DNA of 8,757 nucleotides. Source: Syntrophaceae bacterium. GTDB lineage: Bacteria; Desulfobacterota; Desulfomonilia; Desulfomonilales; Desulfomonilaceae. The position numbers and the translations under genes are program-made. The stretch covers positions 1 through 8,757 of the forward strand of contig JACWAG010000142.1 in NCBI GenBank assembly GCA_014874425.1. The letters run 5' to 3'. The notes beneath the pieces were generated by a model that saw only the letters and a program-made list of their open reading frames with translations, was not told where the DNA came from and did not search any database. Each line of letters starts with the position of its first letter. Positions within the stretch are counted from its first letter, which is position 1. Below are positions 1-5,693 of this stretch, in pieces.

Positions 1-2
1 CT

Positions 3-98
3 AACATCTCGAAGAAATGGACTATGCCGATCAAAGACTGGAAATCGGCTCTGAATCAGTTCAGCATCATGTTTGAAGAAAGGTTGCCAAACTTTTGA
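3..98 (+). CDS. IS256/Mutator-family transposase, C-terminal end (partial)
   Basis: Only the last 31 codons before a TGA stop lie in the window; the gene enters from the left edge. The frame reads KKWTMPIKDWKSALNQF followed by an acidic, aromatic tail ending ERLPNF. The pattern W-x-x-P-I-x-x-W-x-x-A-L-N-x-F, then F-E-x-R near the C-terminus, is what I know from the ends of IS256-family (Mutator/MULE-type, DDE) transposases. The catalytic residues would lie outside the window, so nothing can be said about activity. The gene is convergent with infC. A candidate terminal inverted repeat follows within about 15 bases, which supports a real insertion-sequence end rather than a chance frame. The family call rests on motif memory over a short stretch. 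Confidence 0.75.
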   Translation, partial: NISKKWTMPIKDWKSALNQFSIMFEERLPNF

Positions 99-109
99 AA
101 CCCCACATT

Positions 110-137
110 CCATTTACACAAAATTCTTTACAGGTCC
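110..137. repeat. Candidate right terminal inverted repeat of the IS256-like element
   Basis: The stretch contains ATTTACACAAAATTCTTTAC followed by AGGTCC. This resembles the terminal repeats I recall for many IS256-family elements, which read roughly ATTTACACA-AAATT-TTxACA outward from the transposase stop. It begins 11 bases after that stop. The left repeat is outside the window, so the inverted pairing and the target-site duplication cannot be checked here. The exact outer boundary, around 135-140, is uncertain. Confidence 0.5.
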
Positions 138-202
138 GGCGTAGCCTAATCCTGCTTCAAACAGCGGTTTCTCACTTGACTTGAGGGGGAGCGAACAAGT
201 TT

Positions 203-739
203 TTATTTAGGCGCTAAGACCATGGTCATGTTTCGACCTTCAAGTTTTGGCGGCTGCTCTATCTCAACGCTGTCGCTGACGAGTTCTCTCAGCTTGTTCA
301 TGAGCGTGCTCGCTAATTCAGGGTGCGTAATTTCCCGTCCACGAAACATGATTGTCACTTTGACCTTGCAGGATTCCGAAACGAAACGCTTGATCTGTTT
401 GACCTTGTGTTCAAGATCATGTTCCTCAGTTTTGGGTCGAAGTTTGACTTCCTTTAGGACAACAGTCGCCTGTTTTTTCTTACGCTCGTGGTCCTTTTTG
501 GTCTCTTCAAACCGAAACTTGCCATAATCCATGATCTTGCACACGGGCGGATCGACATTGGACGCGACTTCAACGAGATCAAGTCCATATTCTTGCGCCC
601 TCCGTAGCGCGTCAGCAACGTCCAAAATACCCAATTGTTCACCTTCAGGTGATATCGCTCGCACCTGTGCGGCGCGAATCTTTTGGTTCACCCTGACCTT
701 GGGTTCCGCAACCACGGAGCCTCTTGGTCTTCCTTTCAT
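203..739 (-). CDS. infC: Translation initiation factor IF-3
   Basis: IF-3 binds the 30S subunit, keeps it apart from 50S and monitors start-codon/initiator-tRNA pairing. The 178-residue product has the usual two-domain layout: a basic start (MKGRPRGS), an N-domain containing VRVNQKIRA and the family signature KIMDYGKFRFEETKK, a lysine-rich linker, then a C-domain with KVKVTIMFRGRE and the typical ending. Length is normal for the family. I place the start at ATG 739, preceded by AAGGGGG with an 8-base spacer. A TTG two codons upstream is only 2 bases from that Shine-Dalgarno. Unlike E. coli, whose infC uses AUU, the start here is a plain ATG. The gene lies 54 bases after the thrS stop and is probably co-transcribed with it. 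No rpmI follows within the window. Confidence 0.96.
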   Translation of the reverse strand: MKGRPRGSVVAEPKVRVNQKIRAAQVRAISPEGEQLGILDVADALRRAQEYGLDLVEVASNVDPPVCKIMDYGKFRFEETKKDHERKKKQATVVLKEVKLRPKTEEHDLEHKVKQIKRFVSESCKVKVTIMFRGREITHPELASTLMNKLRELVSDSVEIEQPPKLEGRNMTMVLAPK

Positions 740-774
740 GCGCAATGCCCCCTTGTAACTGAAAAAGAAGTCAT
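736..774 (-). other. Possible 12-codon leader ORF overlapping the infC start
   Basis: On the - strand an ATG at 774 opens a frame reading MTSFSVTRGHCA and stops at TGA 738-736. This overlaps the infC ATG as ATGA. It has its own plausible Shine-Dalgarno (AAAGGGA, 6-base spacer), and its codons contain the AAGGGGG that would serve infC. Translational coupling is possible. A frame this short can easily arise by chance. Confidence 0.25.
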
Positions 775-793
775 TAATTTTCCCTTTCTGAAC

Positions 794-2707
794 TCAGAAA
801 GAGCGCAACCCAATTTGCTCATTCAATGAATTGATGAATTCCACAAGGTCTACAGTAATTGTAGAATCTTGCCCACGTTTCCTGACAGCAATATTACCGT
901 TCTCTAATTCCTTGTCACCTAGTATGACCATATAAGGAATTTTTTGGTTACGAGCCTCTCGAATCTTAAACCCAATTTTTTCATTCCTTAGGTCAACCTC
1001 AGTACGAATGTCTTGATTTTTAAGAGTTTCAGCAATCTCAATGGCGTAACTATCGGTCCTGTCGGTGATTGTAAGGACCATGACCTGGACGGGAGCTAAC
1101 CAAAGAGGAAAGGCTCCAGAATAATGTTCGATCAATACCCCAAGAAAACGTTCAATAGCGCCGAGTACCACTCTATGAATCATGACTGGTCTCTTTCGAG
1201 ATCCGTCAGCGTCCACATATGTCAACCCAAAACGTTCGGGCAAAGTAAAATCGCATTGAATCGTAGCGCATTGCCACGACCTGGCAAGAGCGTCCGTAAG
1301 CTTGATATCGATCTTTGGCCCATAAAAGGCCCCGTCCCCTTCATTAACTTCATATGGAAGTGCTAGCGCTTGCAGAGCTTTGTCCAGAGCCGCGGTAGCC
1401 CGCTCCCAATCTTCGTCGGAGCCAATGGATTTTTCGGGCCTTGTGCTCAATTCCATCGTGTAATCGAACCCGAATATTCCCATGACGTCTTTTACAAAAT
1501 TTATAATCCCAAGAATTTCACTATTAAGTTGATCGGGTGTGCAAAGTATATGCGCGTCATCCTGAGTAAATTGCCTGACTCTGAGTAAACCGTGAAGCAC
1601 CCCGCTCTTTTCATGTCTGTGAACTGTTCCAAGCTCGAAATACCGAATAGGCAGGTCGCGGTACGAACGAATCTTGGATTTATAAATGATCATGTGCGAA
1701 AGGCAGTTCATCGGCTTAATACCATAGTCGATCTCGTCTACGGTAGTAAAATACATGTTTTCCCGGTAGTTATCGAAATGACCCGACTTTTCCCATAATT
1801 CACGTTTAAGAATTTGGGGACCGACGACCATTTGGTAACCTCTTTTGAGATGCTCTTTTCGTTCGAACTCCTCAATTAGATAACGCAACATAGCGCCTTT
1901 GGGGTGCCAGATAATCATACCAGGGCCAGCTTCGTCGGAGATAGAGAAGAGATCCAACTCTTTTCCGAGCTTCCTGTGATCTCGGCGTTTGGCTTCTTCC
2001 AGCAACTCCAGGTAGCGCTTCAACTCGTCTTTTGATGGGAAAGACGTGCCGTAAATCCTCTGAAGCATCTTGTTATGCTCATCACCTCGCCAATAAGCGC
2101 CGGCTACTTTCGTAAGCTTGAAGGCCTTTACAGCCCCGGAACTGGGTATATGAGGCCCTCTACACAAATCGGTAAAGTTCCCCTGTGAATATAGATTCAC
2201 TTCATCGGCTTCTATGCCTTCAATCAATTCAACTTTATAATTTTCACCAAGCTCTCGGAAAAACTGAATCGCCTCTTCCTTGGGCAGAACTACTTTCCTA
2301 AAAGGAAGCTTACTCTTGATGATTTCTTTCATGCGGACTTCAATTTTTTCGAGATCCTCCGGAGTAAAAGGTCTTGGAGAATCGAAATCGTAATAAAATC
2401 CATCTGCTATCGCCGGGCCTATAGTAACTTTTACATCAGGAAATAGTTCCTTAACAGCTTGCGCCATAATATGGGCGGTGGAGTGTCTTAGGATCTCAAG
2501 GCCCTTGGGGGTGTTGACAGATATAAAATCCAGCTTGCCCGATTCCATGATTGGAGACTGAAGATCAATCTGCTTCCCATTTATTTCCGCAGCTAAAATC
2601 CCAGACCTGTTAGACGGACAACCATCTTTCAAGATTTCAGCGGCAGTAATTCCTGGACCATATGTCTTAGCAGTGTCTTGGACAAGAATTTCTATGGAGG
2701 GATTCAT
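794..2707 (-). CDS. thrS: Threonyl-tRNA synthetase
   Basis: Charges tRNA-Thr with threonine in the cytoplasm. With the start at ATG 2707 the protein has 637 residues, close to the bacterial norm. In order there is an N-terminal TGS domain (about 1-65), an editing domain with HSTAH (75-79) and CRGPH (182-186), a class II catalytic core (about 260-535) and an anticodon-binding domain (about 540-637). The expected zinc ligands are present as C335, H386 and H511. Motif 2 reads RHEKSGVLHG (364-373). The usual NCPGH around the zinc cysteine is NCLSH here, which is probably a lineage variant. An 11-codon longer start (ATG 2740) exists, but the family's N-terminus begins near MNPSIEI and neither start has a good Shine-Dalgarno. 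AGGAGG lies at 2773-2778, in front of a micro-ORF. The gene follows a tRNA-Val gene and precedes infC, probably as one unit. Confidence 0.96.
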   Translation of the reverse strand: MNPSIEILVQDTAKTYGPGITAAEILKDGCPSNRSGILAAEINGKQIDLQSPIMESGKLDFISVNTPKGLEILRHSTAHIMAQAVKELFPDVKVTIGPAIADGFYYDFDSPRPFTPEDLEKIEVRMKEIIKSKLPFRKVVLPKEEAIQFFRELGENYKVELIEGIEADEVNLYSQGNFTDLCRGPHIPSSGAVKAFKLTKVAGAYWRGDEHNKMLQRIYGTSFPSKDELKRYLELLEEAKRRDHRKLGKELDLFSISDEAGPGMIIWHPKGAMLRYLIEEFERKEHLKRGYQMVVGPQILKRELWEKSGHFDNYRENMYFTTVDEIDYGIKPMNCLSHMIIYKSKIRSYRDLPIRYFELGTVHRHEKSGVLHGLLRVRQFTQDDAHILCTPDQLNSEILGIINFVKDVMGIFGFDYTMELSTRPEKSIGSDEDWERATAALDKALQALALPYEVNEGDGAFYGPKIDIKLTDALARSWQCATIQCDFTLPERFGLTYVDADGSRKRPVMIHRVVLGAIERFLGVLIEHYSGAFPLWLAPVQVMVLTITDRTDSYAIEIAETLKNQDIRTEVDLRNEKIGFKIREARNQKIPYMVILGDKELENGNIAVRKRGQDSTITVDLVEFINSLNEQIGLRSF

Positions 2708-2760
2708 GCTTGGGAATGCTCTAGCGCTATAATCGTCCATTCCCGAAGGGTTGATAACAT
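2704..2760 (-). other. Possible 18-codon leader ORF overlapping the thrS start
   Basis: An ATG at 2760 on the - strand opens a frame reading MLSTLREWTIIALEHSQA and ends at TGA 2706-2704, which overlaps the thrS ATG (2707) as ATGA. The only strong Shine-Dalgarno in the region, AGGAGG at 2778-2773, lies 12 bases upstream of this ATG, 32 bases from ATG 2740 and 65 bases from ATG 2707. Coupled translation would explain how thrS starts without its own ribosome binding site. The peptide is not threonine-rich, so classical attenuation is not suggested. Confidence 0.35.
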
Positions 2761-2799
2761 CTACCGAGCTTGCCTCCTGTTAATCCAACTTCATTCTCA

Positions 2800-2874
2800 T
2801 GGTAGGCGCGTGGGGATTTGAACCCCAGACCCTCACCGCGTCAAGGTGATGCTCTCCCCCTGAGCTACGCGCCT
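2800..2874 (-). tRNA. tRNA-Val (anticodon GAC)
   Basis: The - strand folds into a full cloverleaf: acceptor AGGCGCG/CGCGCCT (7 bp), D arm GCTC/GAGC, anticodon stem TCACC/GGTGA with loop TTGACGC (anticodon GAC, reading GUC and GUU valine codons), a 5-base variable loop, and T arm TGGGG-TTCAAAT-CCCCA. The discriminator base is A and the CCA end is encoded. The first pair is A-U rather than G-C. The gene lies just upstream of thrS on the same strand, with 39 bases between its end and the thrS leader ORF, so the tRNA is probably cut from a longer tRNA-thrS transcript. Confidence 0.96.
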
Positions 2875-2888
2875 AAATGTATCGGTAA

Positions 2889-2917
2889 CGATTAACAAGG
2901 GCGAGGCCAGTTGTCAA
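2889..2917 (-). promoter_or_regulatory. Probable sigma70-type promoter for tRNA-Val (and thrS-infC)
   Basis: A perfect -35 TTGACA (2917-2912, - strand) is followed at a short 15-base spacing by GTTAAT (2896-2891). A weaker alternative -10, TAATCG (2894-2889), sits at 17 bases. Predicted transcription would start about 10 bases upstream of the mature tRNA 5' end. No other convincing promoter lies between the tRNA and thrS. Confidence 0.5.
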
Positions 2918-2947
2918 GTTAAAACTCGTCCTGTTGCCAATCGAACG

Positions 2948-3613
2948 TCATCTCATTGAATATCTGCCATCAGTAGCCGCGTTTTTATTGGAAACACATG
3001 TGCGGCCTTCAACTATTAGTTTCTGCAACATAGCTTGAGCTGAAGCGTCATCCCACCTGGCCGGACCAACACTGTAACCGACTGCGGAACCTCTACAATC
3101 TACAATATAGGTGGTGGGGAAACCCGGTACTTCCAATATGGCTTCCTGCTTTGGATTAACCAGAAATGATGTCCTTTTTCCGGCCATTTCAACCACTCGC
3201 AGGCTAAAACCACGTCCACCGTCAAAAAGGATCGAAAATGGGGTCCTGGTTGTGGCTGCATACCTTTGTATGGAAGACGGCGGATCTACAAGGTTGACCC
3301 CAAGTATCTCCAACCCGGAACCACTGTATGCCCTTTTCAGGTTCTCCAAGAGCGGTTCCTCCATCTTGCACGCGGGACAAGTAATGGACCAGAAGTGCAG
3401 CAACACGACCTTGCCTCTGTAATCATTGAGTGACACAGTCTGGCCAGTAGGAGTCTTGAGAACAAGATCCGAGACTTTGTGGGGCTTCGGATAGAGGTAG
3501 ATATTTGCTTGAGTCAGTGAGTCAGAAGCGTCTGAAACAGTGATTGGAATTATAAGAGCGATCAGCGAGAGTGAAGTTATGATCATTAGAGAATAACGAA
3601 GCGGACGAGTCAT
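2948..3613 (-). CDS. TlpA/ResA-like thiol-disulfide oxidoreductase, exported
   Basis: A 221-residue thioredoxin-fold protein of the TlpA/ResA/AhpC-TSA-like group, which typically acts outside the cytoplasmic membrane to reduce or transfer disulfides (cytochrome c maturation, envelope thiol control). Residues 1-29 form a signal peptide or N-terminal anchor: Arg at 3 and 6, then a hydrophobic run about 8-23. The fold follows: a VSLNDYRGKVVLLHFW strand region, active site C79-P-A-C82, then the cis-proline segment GFPTTYIVD with P166. Between the fold's usual central strand and the cis-proline there is an extra stretch of about 20 residues (145-163). Further cysteines are at 173 and 206. The start at ATG 3613 has GGAGG 4 bases upstream. 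A longer frame to 3733 exists but would run through the promoter. The gene is divergent from hprK, and its substrate is unknown. Confidence 0.85.
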   Translation of the reverse strand: MTRPLRYSLMIITSLSLIALIIPITVSDASDSLTQANIYLYPKPHKVSDLVLKTPTGQTVSLNDYRGKVVLLHFWSITCPACKMEEPLLENLKRAYSGSGLEILGVNLVDPPSSIQRYAATTRTPFSILFDGGRGFSLRVVEMAGKRTSFLVNPKQEAILEVPGFPTTYIVDCRGSAVGYSVGPARWDDASAQAMLQKLIVEGRTCVSNKNAATDGRYSMR

Positions 3614-3647
3614 CGGTCCTCCATTTTTATGTAACATTTGAATATTC

Positions 3648-3676
3648 AATTTATAATATAGATTGGGTGATGTCAA
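3648..3676 (-). promoter_or_regulatory. Probable sigma70-type promoter of the TlpA-like gene
   Basis: The -35 TTGACA at 3676-3671 (- strand) is perfect. The -10 is TAAATT at 17-base spacing (3653-3648), overlapping TATAAA at 15 bases (3655-3650). Transcription would begin near 3641, giving a leader of roughly 28 bases to ATG 3613. This supports the shorter start of the gene. Confidence 0.6.
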
Positions 3677-3725
3677 TCCTTTTTTGATTCCTTTTCTTGA
3701 TTCAGAGACTAACACTCCTCTATGT

Positions 3726-3754
3726 TTGTTCATACAACCATGTCGTGTTATATT
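3726..3754 (+). promoter_or_regulatory. Possible promoter of the hprK-rapZ-PTS cluster
   Basis: TTGTTC (3726-3731) and TATATT (3749-3754) are 17 bases apart. The -10 matches the consensus at five of six bases and the -35 at three of six. Transcription would start at about 3760-3762, on or beside the hprK ATG, which would make the message leaderless. No Shine-Dalgarno is visible upstream of that ATG, which fits this reading but does not prove it. Confidence 0.4.
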
Positions 3755-3759
3755 ATGGT

Positions 3760-4215
3760 ATGAGCGAACGTGTTGTGTTTCAAGGAACGCTGGTCAATGT
3801 TCACGGAATTGGGGTCCTTATTGTCGGGCCGTCCGGGATCGGAAAATCATTGGCAGCTATCAACCTGATGAGGTCCGGACATAAATTCATCGCCGATGAT
3901 CTCCTGGCTATATCGAAACAGGAACCTGGAAAACTCTTGGGACAGGCTCTTGAAGAAAATGTTCGGATTGAAGTCCGAGGATTGGGAATATTTGAAGCGA
4001 GATCCCTTTTCGAGGAAGCAGTTGAGGCTTCTTGCCCAATCGATATCATGGTTGAACTCACATCTTACCTCGCGGAAAGAGACGCAGGGCGTATTGGGCC
4101 GCATATAACTCGAACGAGTATTATGGGCTGCTTCCTTGACAAAATATTGGTTCCACTACCATCCGGTATGGACCCTGGTTTGTTGGTCGAGTTGATTGTT
4201 CGTACCCGAAAATGA
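3760..4215 (+). CDS. hprK: Short-form HPr kinase/phosphorylase domain protein
   Basis: HprK phosphorylates (and in full-length enzymes dephosphorylates) the seryl regulatory site of HPr. The 151-residue product matches only the C-terminal catalytic domain; full-length enzymes are about 310 residues with a separate N-domain, while short forms are known in alphaproteobacteria. Visible motifs are Walker A GPSGIGKS (23-30), GHKFIADD with the paired aspartates D46 and D47, and the signature EVRGLGIF (71-78). Two features are odd. The position aligned with the catalytic histidine of Gram-positive enzymes (IHGVL...) is Q8 (FQGTL...). The arginine-containing VPVRPGRN loop is replaced by VPLPSGMD (131-138). 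Kinase activity is plausible; phosphorylase activity is doubtful. ATG 3760 is chosen because the domain begins there; the longer frame uses TTG 3697 and adds unrelated sequence. rapZ follows after 10 bases. Confidence 0.85.
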   Translation: MSERVVFQGTLVNVHGIGVLIVGPSGIGKSLAAINLMRSGHKFIADDLLAISKQEPGKLLGQALEENVRIEVRGLGIFEARSLFEEAVEASCPIDIMVELTSYLAERDAGRIGPHITRTSIMGCFLDKILVPLPSGMDPGLLVELIVRTRK

Positions 4216-4225
4216 TGGAGCAAAT

Positions 4226-5116
4226 TTGAGCAGGCGTAAAATAGTTATTGTTACTGGATTATCAGGGTCTGGAAAATCAACAGTAGCTCGCACTCTCGAA
4301 GACCTTGGATATTTTTGTGTGGACAATTTACCGGTTGATCTTGCGCCCAAACTCATCGAATTGATGGACGCCGGAGGAACCGAACTACAAAAGATAGCCC
4401 TGATCATCGACCTAAGACAGAGAAGGTTTTTTCCTCGGTACTCAACCATACTGGACTCTCTGGAATTGCGAGACACATCATTGGAAATTTTGTTCCTCGA
4501 CGCCAGAGATGAGGTCTTAATTCGACGTTTCAGTGAGACTAGACGGCAGCACCCTCTAGCAGTAGACGGTGATGTAATTGAGGGCATTAAGAAAGAACGA
4601 GCAGAACTGAAAGAGATCAGGGATAGAGCATACAGGATTATCGACACATCCGACATAACCGTCCATGAACTTCGGGATGATATCAAGAAAATCTATGGTG
4701 ATGTACGTTCAGGGGAACTCCAAATACAGGTGAACGCATTTGGCTTTGGCAAAGGAATACCTCTTGAATCAGACCTCGTTTTTGACGTTCGCTTTCTGCC
4801 CAATCCATTTTTCGTGGAGCAACTTAAGGAAAAGGATGGTAGAAACAGCGAGGTCATGGAATGGATATTGGAAAAACCAGTGACAGGCGTCTTTATTGAA
4901 AAAATTTATGATCTGTTAAATTTTCTTTTACCCCTTTACATAAAAGAGGGAAAACAGTACTTTACTGTCTCGGTAGGTTGTACAGGTGGTCGTCACAGAT
5001 CTGTGGTAATAGCATCTTTGTTGGCGAATAGGCTCGTGAATCAAGGTTATCACAACGTGCGCCTCAAGTTACGTGAACTCGGGGTTGAATCGCTGGTAAA
5101 AGGCGGCGGATCTTGA
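4226..5116 (+). CDS. rapZ: RapZ/YvcJ-family nucleotide-binding protein
   Basis: The RapZ family has an N-terminal P-loop ATPase-like domain and a C-terminal domain. In enteric bacteria it is the adaptor that delivers sRNA GlmZ to RNase E and so controls glucosamine-6-phosphate synthase; elsewhere its target is unclear. The 296-residue product has Walker A GLSGSGKS (11-18), CVDNLP (31-36), FLDARDEVLIRRFSETRR (90-107), VRFLPNP (188-194) and the hallmark GCTGGRHRSV (251-260). Length is typical. The start is taken as TTG 4226, preceded by GGAG with a 5-base spacer. A farther TTG at 4196 would overlap hprK and has no such signal. The hprK-rapZ pairing next to PTS genes is common in Proteobacteria and suggests a link to carbon or cell-envelope precursor status. 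Confidence 0.95.
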   Translation: MSRRKIVIVTGLSGSGKSTVARTLEDLGYFCVDNLPVDLAPKLIELMDAGGTELQKIALIIDLRQRRFFPRYSTILDSLELRDTSLEILFLDARDEVLIRRFSETRRQHPLAVDGDVIEGIKKERAELKEIRDRAYRIIDTSDITVHELRDDIKKIYGDVRSGELQIQVNAFGFGKGIPLESDLVFDVRFLPNPFFVEQLKEKDGRNSEVMEWILEKPVTGVFIEKIYDLLNFLLPLYIKEGKQYFTVSVGCTGGRHRSVVIASLLANRLVNQGYHNVRLKLRELGVESLVKGGGS

Positions 5117-5225
5117 ATTATGAAACTAAATTTATGAGTTTGGAAGATAGACTTATCAGGCGCGTGAGAAACAAAGTTTCCTCATCTTGTAGACGAAGCT
5201 CCTGTCAACTCACAGAAAGATCGTT

Positions 5226-5648
5226 ATGATGATCGGAATTATCGTGTTGACCCACGGGGAACTCGGAATTAAGTTCCTCGACACTGCTCGTCTGATCGGT
5301 TTGACATCCGACGAGGGGGTTACTGCTTTGTCCATAGATCCGAACAGCTCACCAGACACTCTTCGTGAACAGCTTGCAAAAGCCATAGCAAAAACAAACT
5401 CCGGCTCCGGGATTCTTATATTGACAGACCTTTTTGGAGGAACCCCAACAAACGTGTCATTGTCTTTTTTGGAAGAAGGACGGGTTGAAGTGGTGACGGG
5501 ATTAAATTTACCAATGCTGATCAAGTCAGTCAATTCCCGGAATGACCATGACTTGACTGGACTTGCTCAACTTGCTGCAGACGCAGGAAAAGAAAATATT
5601 TACAGAGCTTCAGATGTTTTAAAACAGAGGCGGAATCGTGGAGCCTAA
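5226..5648 (+). CDS. PTS mannose-family EIIA component
   Basis: A cytoplasmic phosphocarrier that takes phosphate from HPr and passes it to EIIB. At 140 residues it is a stand-alone EIIA rather than an EIIAB fusion. The phosphorylated histidine is H10 in VLTHGELG. The conserved active-site aspartate D68 and the loop DLFGGTPTN (68-76) are present, as is TGLNLPML (91-98). All catalytic features look intact. The gene starts 109 bases after rapZ. Its ATG has only a weak purine stretch (AGAAAG) upstream and overlaps, as ATGA, the end of a 31-codon frame starting at 5134. The intervening 109 bases also hold a small imperfect hairpin (5166-5183) and no convincing promoter. Confidence 0.93.
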   Translation: MMIGIIVLTHGELGIKFLDTARLIGLTSDEGVTALSIDPNSSPDTLREQLAKAIAKTNSGSGILILTDLFGGTPTNVSLSFLEEGRVEVVTGLNLPMLIKSVNSRNDHDLTGLAQLAADAGKENIYRASDVLKQRRNRGA

Positions 5649-5693
5649 TATTTCAATAATGAGAATTTGGCGAAATACAGACGGTATTGATCC

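Noticed and set aside
222..527. Open frame on the + strand across infC
   Set aside because: Antisense shadow of infC with no ribosome binding site or recognisable protein features.
744..746. AUU start codon for infC as in E. coli
   Set aside because: The ATT is out of frame with IF-3; ATG 739 is in frame with a proper Shine-Dalgarno.
3614..3733. 40-residue N-terminal extension of the TlpA-like protein
   Set aside because: It would run through a good -35/-10 pair, and ATG 3613 has GGAGG plus a signal peptide directly after it.
5166..5183. Hairpin GAAAC-AAA-GTTTC between rapZ and EIIA as a terminator
   Set aside because: Short, AT-rich, no T-run; not more than chance would give.
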